The notes under the pieces: model-generated
Databases searched by the model: none
What the model was told of the DNA's origin: nothing
What the model saw: the letters and a program-made list of their open reading frames with translations, nothing else
Shown here: positions 54,976-64,000 of the stretch, one piece after another
Position numbering within the stretch: the stretch's first letter is position 1
Layout: each line of letters opens with the position of its first letter
Assembly: GCF_028640845.1 (NCBI RefSeq)
Contig: NC_080546.1
Span: 16,522,020-16,586,019, forward strand
DNA length: 64,000 nt
DNA from: Ahaetulla prasina
Lineage: Eukaryota; Chordata; Lepidosauria; Squamata; Colubridae
Direction: 5' to 3'
Program-made: the position numbers and the translations under genes

Positions 54976-55394
54976 AGTCATGTTCACTGCGTTGATGACA
55001 CTGTCTAACTATCTCATCTTCCACTGTCCCTTTCTTCTTTTGCCTTCAATATTCCCTAACATCAGGGTTTTTTGCAATGAGTCCTCATTTGATGGCCAAA
55101 ATATATCAGCTAAAGTTTGCTTAGCCATGATTTATTAATCAGTCCATACTCTGCTGGGATTATTTTATGACACTAAATAATAGAACACGATTCATATATC
55201 TTCCATCCAAGACAAGAGACAATTTGCTCACTATTAAAAAATTATTTGGGTCCTTGTACTTCTGATCAATGTCGGTCCATGGAAATCAATGGTGCTTACA
55301 TTATATTTCTACTAATTAATGACATTTTAAATATGAAATAGATTTTTAAGCCTCTGATGGTTTAGCCTTGAGACTTGGAAATTATTAGGTAAAA

Positions 55395-55636
55395 CGAGAG
55401 GTGAAATCCAGCAGGTTCTGACAGGTTCTGGAGAACCGGTAGTGGAAATTTTGAGTCGTTAGGACAACCAGCAAATATCACCTCTGGCTGGCCCCAGAGT
55501 GGAGTGGGAATGGAGATTTTGCAATATCCTTCCCCCAGGAGTGGGAAGGGAATGGAGATTTTGCAGTATCCTTCCCCTGCCACACCCACTAAGCCACATC
55601 CACAGAACCAGTAGTAAATAAATTTGGATTTCACCA
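55395..55636. mobile_element. hAT-type element (GGTTCTGGAGAACCGGT family), short
   Basis: GAGAGGTGAAATCCAGCAGG to GGATTTCACCACCG, with GTAAAAC on each side as a degraded duplication. Contains GACAGGTTCTGGAGAACCGG and two units with GGAATGGAGATTTTGCA. Confidence 0.83.
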
Positions 55637-56038
55637 CCGAGTAAAACTTTACCAGGCTGGGAAGGTTAAGAAATAACAATCACTTGGATTTCTTGAAATA
55701 TTTTTACTGCTAGTAGGGTAATGAAGCCGAATCTCGAAAGCCTACCAATGTAATTGTCCCAAACAGTTAATACTGTGTGTATTTAAGGCAGAGTTACTCC
55801 GAATCTCTTTCTCATGTTTTCCTGAATCTTTTCTCTAATGACCCTATTTCCTTTCTTAACTTCTTGTGTGCCCAAGACCTGTAAGGCATTCCATGATACT
55901 AAGTTACTTCTGACAGGACCTGTCTCTTATGACAAGTTGGCGAAACATCACCAGTCTTAAATATATTTATGGGGGTAAAATCCATTTGTATCCTAGGCAA
56001 AAACTGAATGTAAAGCTTTTTTCCCCCTCTGATTTCAG

Positions 56039-56109
56039 AGATGGCCACCCGGTATTTCCAAAAGCTAAAGAACATGAATTCGTTGGTCTGAAGTCAATCA
56101 AACAGAATG
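56039..56109 (+). CDS. PTPN13: PTPN13 exon 21: post-PDZ5 linker
   Basis: 71 nt, phase 2 to 1; acceptor TGATTTCAG, donor GTAAGG at 56110. It reads DGHPVFPKAKEHEFVGLKSI, KQN. It has weak similarity to the mammalian linker (NDLPVVPSSK...). Support comes from the splice sites, the fitting phases on both sides and the order in the gene. Confidence 0.85.
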
Positions 56110-56422
56110 GTAAGGACATAATTTTTGAACACGTTGACCCTCTCTGCAGAATAATATCCTAAGGATATGAATGATTTTCAAAAGAATGTCATAATGAGTT
56201 TAATAGAACTCCTTTGCCCAATATAAATAAATACTCCATAAGTTTGATCTGAATGAGAGAGTGGGGTTAGGGAGCAGACATATTTCAGATATTTGACAAT
56301 GTTTATTTGATACCTGAAGGAAATAATATAATCTTCATGGCCAGATAGTTTTATCTGTTACTATAAAATTAAAAATAATAATAAACCAACCTTGTTTTCT
56401 CCTCTGCGTTCTTTTTTTAAAG

Positions 56423-56478
56423 GCCATTTTCAGGGAGAACATTGTAGCAAAACAGAAAAGGGACCTGATAATTGCAAA
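56423..56478 (+). CDS. PTPN13: PTPN13 exon 22: small linker exon
   Basis: 56 nt, phase 1 to 0; acceptor TTTTTTTAAAG, donor GTAAGT at 56479. It reads HFQGEHCSKTEKGPDNCK. Little conservation is visible; the strong donor and the phase fit (1 in, 0 out into exon 23) are the evidence. It would be missed by protein similarity alone. Confidence 0.75.
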
Positions 56479-56778
56479 GTAAGTAATCAAGAACATTATT
56501 TATATAATTTGCACTTATAAAACATGAAGCACAATGATGAATTTATAAGATTATAAAATTACAATAAAAAACACCTGAAAAAAATACACTGAACACTCTT
56601 AAAAGTAAAATAAGGAGACTCATTTAGGAAGCTCTGGACTGTAGAGCTCATTCATTCATTTATAGTTAGCGTGTTTGTTGCTTTTTATGATGAGTAAAGA
56701 ATGACTGGGTATAATTAGCTAGAAAAAAGAGAAATATTTCATTACTACAGTCAGTCAGAAGGAAATATACCTACTACT

Positions 56779-57876
56779 AGATAAAGTAGAAAAATGTGGG
56801 TTAGACAGCACCACCACCAGATGGATTCGTAACTGGCTGACCAACCGCACTCAACGTGTAGTCCTCAACGGAACTACATCCACATGGAGGGAAGTATGCA
56901 GTGGAGTACCCCAAGGCTCTGTTTTAGGCCCAGTACTCTTCAACATCTTCATCAATGACTTGGACGAGGGGATAGATGGGGAACTCATCAAATTTGCAGA
57001 TGACACCAAGCTGGCAGGAATAGCCAACACTCCAGAAGATAGGCTCAAGTTACAGAAAGATCTTGACAGACTTGAACATTGGGCGCTATCTAACAAAATG
57101 AAATTCAACAGTGAAAAAAGTAAGGTTCTACATTTAGGTCAAAATACAAAATGCACCAGTACTGTATATGTGGTACTTTGCTCAATAGTAGTACCTGTGA
57201 GAGGGATCTTGGAGTCCTAGTGGATAACCATTTAGATATGAGCCAGCAGTGTGCAGCAGCTGTTAAAAAAGCCAACACAGTTCTGGGCTGCATAAACAGA
57301 GGGATAGAATCAAGATCACGTGAAGTGTTAGTGCCACTTTATAATGCCTTGGTAAGGCCACACTTGGAATATTGCATCCAGTTTTGGTCGCCACGATGTA
57401 TAAAAGATGTTGAGACTCTAGAAAGAGTGCAGAGAAGAGCAACAAAGATGATTAGGGGACTGGAGGATAAAACATATGAAGAACGGTTGCAGGAACTGGG
57501 TATGTCTAGTTTAACAAAAAGAAGGACTAGGGCAGACATGATAGCTGTGTTCCAATATCTTAGGGGCTGCCACAAAGAAGAGGGAGTCAGGCTGTTCACC
57601 AAAGCACCTGAGGGTAGAACAAGAAGCAATGGGTGGAAACTGGTCAAAGAAAGAAGCAACTTAGAACTAAGGAGAAATTTCCTGACAGTTAGAACAATTA
57701 ATAAGTGGAACGACTTGCCTGCAGAAGTTGTGAATGCTCCAACACTGGAAATTTTTAAGAAAATGTTGGATAACCATCTGACTGAGATGGTGTAGGGTTT
57801 CCTGCCTGGGCAGGGGGTTGGACTAGAAGGCCTCCAAGGTCCCTTCCAACTCTGATGTTATGTTATGTTATGTTAA
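56779..57876 (+). mobile_element. CR1 LINE, 3' part of reverse transcriptase and tail
   Basis: Starts in the [42 protein letters not shown], then [10 protein letters not shown] (catalytic Asp pair). A frame shift near 57150 leads to 214 open codons ending [13 protein letters not shown], then GGTTGGACTAGAAGGCCTCC and a (TGTTA)n tail at 57855-57876. The 5' half of the element is missing. Confidence 0.95.
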
Positions 57877-57879
57877 ATA

Positions 57880-58401
57880 CAGATAGTCCTTGACTTTCAA
57901 CAACAATCGAGCCAAGATTCCTGTTGCTAAGTGAGACATTTGTTAAGTGAATTTTGTCCCATTTTTATGACTTTCCTTGCCACGTTTATTAAGTAAATAA
58001 CTGCAGTTATTAAGTTAGTAACACAGTTGTTAAGTGAATCTGTTTTCCCATTGACTTTGCTAGTCAGAAGGTTGCAAAAGCTGATCACATGACCCTGGAA
58101 CACGGCAGCCGTCATAAATATGAGTCAGTTGCCAAGCGGCTGAATTTTGATCACGTGATCATAGGGATGCTACAATGGTTGTAAGTGTGAAAAATGGTCA
58201 TAAGTCACTTTTTTCAGTGCCGTTGTAACTTCGAAGACTCACTAAACCAGGGGTCTCCAACCTTGGCAACTGTAAGCCTGGTGGACTTCAACTCCCAGAA
58301 TTCCGCTGGGGAATTCTGGGAGTTGAAGTCCACCAGGCTTACAGTTGCCAAGGTTGGAGACCCCTGCACTAAACAAACTGTTGTAAGTCAAGAACTGCCT
58401 G
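57880..58401. mobile_element. TA-type MITE carrying a nested hAT MITE
   Basis: CAGATAGTCCTTGACTTTCA to AAGTCAAGAACTGCCTG, TA at 57878-57879 and 58402-58403. A hAT MITE (58248-58366) interrupts the CACTAAACGAAC block near the right end. Confidence 0.9.
58248..58366. mobile_element. Palindromic hAT-like MITE, nested, exact 8-bp duplication
   Basis: CAGGGGTCTCCAACCTTGGC to GCCAAGGTTGGAGACCCCTG, 119 bp, both arms nearly perfect around CCGCTGGG. CACTAAAC is duplicated exactly (58240-58247, 58367-58374), and the uninterrupted host sequence seen in other MITE copies has it once. Confidence 0.97.
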
Positions 58402-58429
58402 TACATGTTGTTCACCTGTGAAATTAAGA

Positions 58430-58895
58430 GAAAGGATGTGCATATAGGATGTGCCGTGAAAATATTTACAGATCCCTCACATCCTGGACATAAACTGTTT
58501 CAACCCCTACCCTCAAAACGACGCTATAGAGCACTGCACACCAGAACAACTAGACACAAGAACAGTTTTTTCCCAAAGGCCATCACTCTGCTAAACAAAT
58601 AATTCCTTCAACACTGTCAGACTATTTACTGAATCTGCACTACTATTAATCGTTTCATAGTTCCCATCACCAATCTCTTTCCACTTATGACTGTATGACT
58701 ATAACTTGTTGCTGGCAATCCTTATGATTTATATTGATATATTGACCATCAATTGTGTTGTAAATGTCATACCTTGATGAACGTATCTTTTCTTTTATGT
58801 ACACTGAGAGCATATGCACCAAGACAAATTCCTTGTGTGTCCAATCACACTTGGCCAATAAATTCTAAATTCTAAAAATAAATTCTAAATAAATC
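58430..58895 (+). mobile_element. Snake CR1/L3-type LINE 3' end
   Basis: Sense copy: KIFTDPSHPGHKLFQPLPSK, RRYRALHTRTTRHKNSFFPK, then the UTR to ATCACACTTGGCCAATAAAT and a TAAATTC repeat tail. 5' truncated. Confidence 0.92.
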
Positions 58896-59836
58896 TGAAG
58901 GAGGTATGGATATAATAAGCTGAATGATCTTTTGGGTTGGAATTGAATTCAAGCAGAGAAATGTAGATTTAACCATGAATGAAAAGGCAGCCATGAATTG
59001 GTGTCATCTAATTTTTTTTGTAAATATACATGAAAACAGAAATCTATCCATCGGTAGTTATTGCATATTATATTTTAGTGTATGCTGATAATAAGTTTGG
59101 GAAGAAAAGTGTGCCATGCTCTGAATAATGTGATCCAGAAATATATATTGTTATGTGATATGGATGAGTGAGTGAGAACAAGACAGCAAAGTACAAAAAC
59201 GTAATTGAGCTACGAATGAGAATGATCCCAAGATAGCATCTGCTTAAAAAATATATCATTTTAGGACACGTGGTTTAATCATAAGTTTATTATTTCATAC
59301 AAATGGCAGTAGAATGAATCAAAAACTACAACTGCTCTGGGTGTTTATAATGAACGATAGTGGTGGATACAGTGGGATAAGAGGGTGCGTGGGTAAATCA
59401 GCTTTTGAAAATTACAAGAATAGATCTTAGGGGAAAAAATAGACATAAATCTACAAAGAAATAGAGAAAAAAATGTGAAGGGGGAAAAATTGTAGGAAGA
59501 GAAAGTATGACTCCTGTATACAAAAGAAGATAATGACTGGAATAAATAAATGGAAAACAGACATAAAAGGATGTGGAAGCTTCCTGGAACACTGCAAAGA
59601 GTTATATTGTAAAGTGCCACAGATGTATGTGTAATTATACCAATGGAAGGTATGAAAAGAAGGATTGGATGTGAAAAATCTCATACAAAAGAATGTTGCA
59701 AAACAAGGATGAAAGATGTTACATAATGTATAACATAACATATAGGAAGTAAAACAATAGTTGTCACATAAGTAGTGATAGATAAATGTGCACCTTGGTA
59801 GAATGTTAGTAAAGATAGGAAAATGGATGGATAAAT
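58896..59836. other. Intron stretch, no recognised element
   Basis: About 940 bp of A-rich sequence before exon 23's upstream SINE. Minus-strand open frames rich in Phe/Ser/Leu reflect composition. Confidence 0.5.
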
Positions 59837-60180
59837 AGCAACAGCACCTAGACTTCAGAGGTGGGTTTCAGCAGGTTCTAACCAGTTCTGGAGAACCGGT
59901 AGCGGAAATTTTGAGTAGTTCGGAGAACTGGTAGTAAAAATTCTGACTGGGCCCACCCCAGACATCTGGGAGGCATCTATTCTCTGCCTCCCAAGTCCCA
60001 ACTGATTGGGAGGAAATGGAGATTTTACAGTATCCTTCCCCTGCCATGCCCACCAAGCCACACCTGCCTCGCCCACCAAGCCACGCCCACAGAACCGGTA
60101 GTAAAAAAATTGAAACGTACCACTGCTAGATTTATATACTGCTTCACAGTGTTTTACAGCCCTCTCTAAGCGGTTTGGAT
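59837..60180 (-). mobile_element. SINE split by a hAT-type element
   Basis: AGCAACAGCACCTAGACTT (59837-59855) and ATTTATATACTGCTTCACAG (from 60131) are the two parts of the SINE seen whole at 13081. The hAT element at 59856-60125 lies between. Confidence 0.85.
59856..60125. mobile_element. hAT-type element nested in SINE
   Basis: CAGAGGTGGGTTTCAGCAGG to TTGAAACGTACCACTG; flanks CTAGACTT and CTAGATTT agree at 7 of 8. Contains GTTCTGGAGAACCGGTAGCG. Confidence 0.9.
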
Positions 60181-60471
60181 ACACCGACCCAATTTTCAGG
60201 TATTAAGTCACCCATTTAATGCTCAGGTCATGCAAGTAGCTATGTCTTATCTCAGTCTCACATGGGACTCTGAAAAGAGAAGCAACTGCTTTAAGGAAGT
60301 TCTGCATTTACAGGCTTTCAAAGAACTCTGGTAGTTTTTAGGATTTAATCGAGATTTTTTGAAAGTAAGCTAATGGATCTTCTGAATTCTTCTCATAGTC
60401 TAAGCACTTAATCCTATATCACAAGGAGTTCTGCAGTTTAAAAAAAGCTTAATTCGTCTCGTTGTTCTTAG

Positions 60472-60601
60472 ATTAATGGTGAAACAAATAGTAGTCTTCA
60501 GCTGAAAAGCCTAACCCAGGATCATCTCATCTCTAAAGAAATGCCTCCAAGCGATACCATTTTTCAGACCTCAGATTTTCCCAACTATAACAACAACAAA
60601 G
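60472..60601 (+). CDS. PTPN13: PTPN13 exon 23: linker before acidic segment
   Basis: 130 nt, phase 0 to 1; acceptor GTTGTTCTTAG, donor GTAATG at 60602. It reads INGETNSSLQLKSLTQDHLI and ends SDFPNYNNNK. It aligns loosely with the mammalian 'YQIKGSPNLTLPKESYIQ' stretch. It is predicted to be disordered. Confidence 0.88.
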
Positions 60602-60676
60602 GTAATGTCACTGGGGTAAGATAGTCTATTTTTCTAAGTCTTAGGAGTTTTTTGGAATAGCACCCCAAATTAAACA

Positions 60677-60893
60677 GTCTGTTTGGTATAATGGTTAACA
60701 TGCTGACGTAGAAACCAGGAGACCGTGAGTTCTAGTCCTGCCTTATGCACAAAAGCTTAAGTGACTATGGGCCAGTCACTCTCTCTCTCAGACAACTCAC
60801 CCCACAAGGTGGTTGTTGTGGGGAAAAAGAAGAGGTATGAATATTAAATATGTTCCCCACCTTGAGTTATTTATAAAAATATAATAAATAAAC
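60677..60893 (+). mobile_element. tRNA-derived SINE, different family
   Basis: Head GTTTGGTATAATGGTTAACA (box A-like) and GTGAGTTCTAGTCCTGC (box B-like), body GGGCCAGTCACTCTCTCTCT and AAGGTGGTTGTTGTGGGGAA, tail CTTGAGTTATTTATAAAAAT. It starts 75 nt after exon 23. Confidence 0.83.
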
Positions 60894-61367
60894 AACATTA
60901 TGAGAATGATACTGTTTCTGAAGAATTCATTCTATATTAGTGCATGTTGTCACTATAAATTTTTAATCATATGCATCACTGTTATATCCATTAACTTTGG
61001 TACTGCAGACAGCGTCAGCTCAGGCAACCCCCCATATGTGCAGACTTCAGCTTCCAGAATTCTTAGTGATGGTCATGCTCGCTAAGAATCCTAGGGATAA
61101 AAGTTTACTCATATTTTAGGAAATCTGAATCTGGAGAGGCAGGAGGAGCAGGAGTTTTGGTAACACAGAGCTTTCCCAAAGAGAGGCCCAGATTAGGAGA
61201 CTATCCCCGGCTGGATGGCAAAGGGAAGAAGGGGTTCAGGGTAGCCGCACCCTAGGATCTCTCAGGATGTATCTAGTAGGATAGAAGGTTATGGCTTTAG
61301 TTTGACAAGGTGCTGTTTGTTGGGTGTAAGATAATAAAAAGATTAAACTTAATTAAATCTCATATCG

Positions 61368-61782
61368 CAGTGATGGCTAACCTTTTCTGGACTAAGTGCT
61401 CAAAGCGCGCAAATGCGTGCACACCCAAACCCCCAAAATGCAATGCGCATGCACCCCTGCACGTGCCCCACCTTCCTGCTCATGAGCGCATGCCCCCTGG
61501 GTGCGCCCCGCACATGCGTCTGCAGCCCCCTGCACGCGCCCACCCCCACGCATGCGTGGGTGGCCCCACACATGTGCTGCACCCCTGCGCATGCGTGGGC
61601 ATTTCCCATGCATGCACACACACACCGCATGCACAGAAGAGACCCAATGACCAGCTGGCCAGTGGGTGGCATGTGCGCATGCACGGGCGTGATGGAGCTG
61701 AAGTGGGGTGATGACTTCCATGCCCACAGAGATGCCGCTGTGTGCCACCCGTGGCACACATGCAATAGGTTCGCCATCATGG
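61368..61782. mobile_element. hAT-type element (CAGTGATGGCTAACC)
   Basis: CAGTGATGGCTAACCTTTTC to ATAGGTTCGCCATCATGG; flanks TCATATCG and TTGTATCA agree at 5 of 8. The interior is rich in GCATGCGTGGGC-type repeats. Confidence 0.87.
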
Positions 61783-61964
61783 TTGTATCATCTTTGGGCC
61801 AGGGCTTGACATCGTCACCCTAGGATGATGTAATACAAAACTCATACATAGCACATCTGAAAAATAGATCCATTCCCAAGAAAGAATCACAATCAGTCCT
61901 TAACTTTTTGTATTATCTTGGTTTCTCCCCAGCAATAATATTAACGTTCAAGTTTTCTTTATAG

Positions 61965-62099
61965 CAGAAGTCCAAGATGAAGATTCTTACGATGAGGATG
62001 ATCACAATCAAGTTATTCAGTACCTTTTAGATGTTGTCGACGAAGAAGCTCAGAATCTGCTAAATCGTAATAATTCTGCATCTGAGACCCATCATCCAG
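61965..62099 (+). CDS. PTPN13: PTPN13 exon 24: acidic linker before phosphatase
   Basis: 135 nt, phase 1 to 1; acceptor TTCTTTATAG, donor GTATGG at 62100. It encodes EVQDEDSYDEDDHNQVIQYL followed by LDVVDEEAQNLLN, a strongly conserved PTPN13 motif between PDZ5 and the catalytic domain. It is the last exon I can place with certainty; the phosphatase exons lie beyond the window. Confidence 0.96.
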
Positions 62100-62402
62100 G
62101 TATGGCTAAGTTAAAATCTCAGAAAAATCAGGTTACAGGCTCTGCACACCATAAAGTATGAGCGATTCCAAATTGATGTGATTTTGCCAGATTGATTTTT
62201 CTGAGAGCAGAGCATTTATCAGATCATTGACATATATGGACCAGATGTCTTCTCAATGCTGATTTGGTTTGCAAAAATGTTAAATCCTGGGGAACCATTT
62301 TTCTAGTATTTGTGATGAATAGAGCCAGCGTTGCTTAAGGAAATCTAAGTTCTTTGTCTTGAAACAGCTGCAACCCTTTGTCAATTAGTACTTTAATTAC
62401 AG

Positions 62403-62448
62403 ATGGGAAGGTTCAGTTAGAAACAAATCCGGAAAAGCAAAAATTAAT
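62403..62448 (+). CDS. PTPN13: PTPN13 candidate exon 25 (46 nt)
   Basis: AG at 62401-62402 follows CTTTAATTAC, and GTATGT starts at 62449. With incoming phase 1 it reads DGKVQLETNPEKQKLM without a stop. The mammalian protein has ...PG-TLKMNGKLSEERTED here, so NGKL/DGKV may align. The phase fits exon 24, but the exon is short and the similarity faint. It could be a decoy. Confidence 0.45.
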
Positions 62449-62759
62449 GTATGTATGTTGGAAGTGTTCTGCACACCTTTTTTTATTCTTGAGAGAATAA
62501 ATGCTTTTTGGTAATGCTGTCTGAATTTTGAAGCATCTTTCTATTGGGAGTTTAAGAAACATAGGTTTCAATAGTCATTTTGAGTTTCTGTGGTTTCATG
62601 CCACAGTGTACTTGATCCTTTAAGATGCTTGAAGGGACTTTTGACCAAGATTTCAGTTGTTCAGTTGTGCAACGTTATGCATGGAGTTGTACAAAGGTCT
62701 ATGTTTTGTTGTTTTTCACATTGTCCTCTTGTTTTTGCACTTCTTTGTTTTGTCTTTTA

Positions 62760-63098
62760 GTGGGTAAAATGCTGAGTTTGTCGATCGAAAGGTCGGCAGT
62801 TCAGTGGTTTGAATCCCTAGTGCCGCTTAACGGGATGAGCTCCCGTTACTTGTCCCAGCTTCTGCCAACTTAGCAGTTCGAAAGCATGTAAAAAATGCAA
62901 GTAGAAAAAATAGGGACCACCTTTGGTGGGAAGGTAACAGCGTTCCGTGCGCCTTTGGCGTTGAGTCATGCTGGCCACATGACCACGGAGACGTCTTTGG
63001 ACAGCGCTGGCTCTTCAGCTTTGAAACGGAGATGAGCACCGCCCCCTAGAGTCGGGAACGACTAGCACGTATGTGCGAGGGGAACTTTTACCTTTATC
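62760..63098 (+). mobile_element. tRNA-derived SINE, sense copy
   Basis: Head GTGGGTAAAATGCTGAGTTT, CGATCGAAAGGTCGGCAGTT, GGTTTGAATCCCTAG (box B-like); body CAGTTCGAAAGCATGTAAAA, CACCTTTGGTGGGAAGGTAA; end GAGGGGAACTTTTACCTTTA. It is the reverse of 47093 and 43868. Confidence 0.87.
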
Positions 63099-63250
63099 TT
63101 ATCACCAAAAAAAGCCTTTATGGAACGGGCTTGTCTGGCAGACTGCAGCTTCTAAAATCCCCCAGGATTGTCCTGTTGCAAAGCTGGTGGCAAACTGTTG
63201 ACTAACAACAACATAATTTCCATGTTTTTTTTGGTACAAAACGAGGATTA

Positions 63251-64000
63251 CCGTATATACTCGAGTATAAGCCGAGTTTTTCGGCACGTTTTTTGTGCTG
63301 AAAAACGCCCCCTCGGCTTATACTCGAGTCTACTGCAGAGCCGACCCAGGAGAGGTTTTTGCCCTCGGGAACAGCTGGGCGGCAGGGCGAGCAAATGCTG
63401 CCGGCATGCTTTGCCAGCTCGGCCGGCTCGTTTTGGGCGGCGGCTGGCCTCCGGCGTTTTCTTCCGCCGCTTTTGATGGCGGCGGCGGTGGTCGGCGGAG
63501 GCGGGGCGGAGGGGCGTTCGACATTTCGCCCCTCTCACTCGTCCTCCTCTTGCCCGCGGTGGGGGCGGAGGCGTTGTCACCCTCGCCCTCCTCTCCAGCC
63601 GAAATTGAGTGCGGCGGCAGTGGGGGTGGGTGGGTGGGTGGGGAGGCCGCCGTGAAGTGCGGCTGGGGGCCGGGAGCCAATCCCGGGCTCCCCAGCCGGC
63701 ACTTCACGGCGGCCTCCCCTGCCGCCGCACTCAATTTCGGCTTTCGAGAGGAGGCGAGTGACAAACAAATAGAGTTCTTCTCGCCCTTGGCGTTTGTCAC
63801 CCTCGCCCTCCTCTCCAGCCGAAATTGAGTGCGGCGGCAGTGGGGGTGGGGAGGCGCCGTGAAGTGCCGGCTGGGGGCCGGGAGCCAATCCCGGGCTCCC
63901 CAGCCGGCACTTCACGGCGGCCTCCCCTGCCGCCGCACTCAATTTCGGCTTTCGAAGGCGGTGACAACGCCAAGCGAAGAACTCTCTTTATTTGTTTGTC
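63251..64000. mobile_element. DNA element running off the window, hairpin-rich
   Basis: TA then CCGTATATACTCGAGTATAA, followed by a hairpin (CGAGTTTTTCGGCACG ... CTCGGCTTATACTCGAG). Two 220-bp tandem units follow (from about 63575 and 63795), each a GC-rich inverted repeat with CCGAAATTGAGTGCGGCGGC and its complement. The right terminus is outside the window. Open frames on both strands are composition effects. Confidence 0.75.

Larger units (their letters stand above)
54183..55085 (-). mobile_element. BovB (RTE) LINE fragment split by an insertion
   Basis: On the minus strand 55085-54991 encodes DSLQKTLMLGNIEGKRRKGQ, and after the insert 54303-54183 resumes with NMTLASGG and HEESDMTWQ, the C-terminus of a BovB reverse transcriptase, with stops. 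AGTCATGTTCACTGC is present at both edges of the insert (54289-54303, 54976-54990). BovB is known to have spread horizontally among squamates and ruminants. Confidence 0.85.

Noticed and set aside
63295..63942. Several long open frames on both strands
   Set aside because: They overlap in many frames in a GC-rich tandem hairpin region with few possible stops and show no recognisable domain.

Overview
The window is vertebrate nuclear DNA, very probably from an advanced (colubroid-type) snake. It has GT-AG split exons in an AT-rich background crowded with squamate repeats: CR1/L3-type LINEs whose 3' ends run into AATAG-type microsatellites, an L1, a BovB fragment, tRNA-derived SINEs, LTRs, long GATA arrays and many short DNA transposons. 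The species call is inference from the repeat profile; the gene call is secure.

One host gene fills the window, on the + strand: PTPN13 (FERM- and PDZ-containing protein tyrosine phosphatase, also PTP-BAS, PTP-BL, FAP-1). Twenty-four exons between 2182 and 62099 join in consistent phase into 4,054 nt (1,351 codons) without a stop. They encode the end of the FERM domain (exons 1-3), a Ser-rich linker (4-5), PDZ1 (6-8), a Ser-rich linker (9), PDZ2 (10-13), PDZ3 (14-15), a linker (16-17), PDZ4 (17-19), PDZ5 (19-20) and the acidic linker before the phosphatase (21-24). A possible 46-nt exon 25 follows. The N-terminal KIND/FERM part lies before the window and the catalytic domain after it. Exon 10 keeps two donors 15 nt apart, the arrangement that makes the PDZ2 splice variant with a five-residue insert in mammals. 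Intron 16 appears to use a GC donor.

The introns are mostly transposons. (a) hAT-type non-autonomous elements in at least seven terminal families, many with perfect or near-perfect 8-bp target duplications (TSDs), including four almost perfectly palindromic 103-135 bp copies. (b) Two TA-flanked, Tc1/mariner- or pogo-like MITE groups, nested in each other at 12145-13480. (c) A 5.3-kb minus-strand L1 at 18931-24235 with a 14-bp TSD and an internal ~964-bp tandem duplication. (d) CR1 and L3-type LINE ends, several grading into pentamer microsatellites. (e) A BovB fragment at 54183-55085 split by a later insertion. (f) A 526-bp solo LTR with a 5-bp TSD (38638-39163), a relative at 27609, and a second LTR family at 48103. 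(g) tRNA-derived SINEs, one sharing its 3' tail with a LINE end at 16236-16715. The right edge (63251 onward) enters a GC-rich, hairpin-rich DNA element.

No prokaryotic features, CRISPR arrays, canonical tRNA/rRNA genes or second host gene were seen. The features that most merit a second look are the PDZ2 alternative donor pair, the palindromic hAT-like MITEs, the stacked nested insertions and the open frames inside the LTRs.
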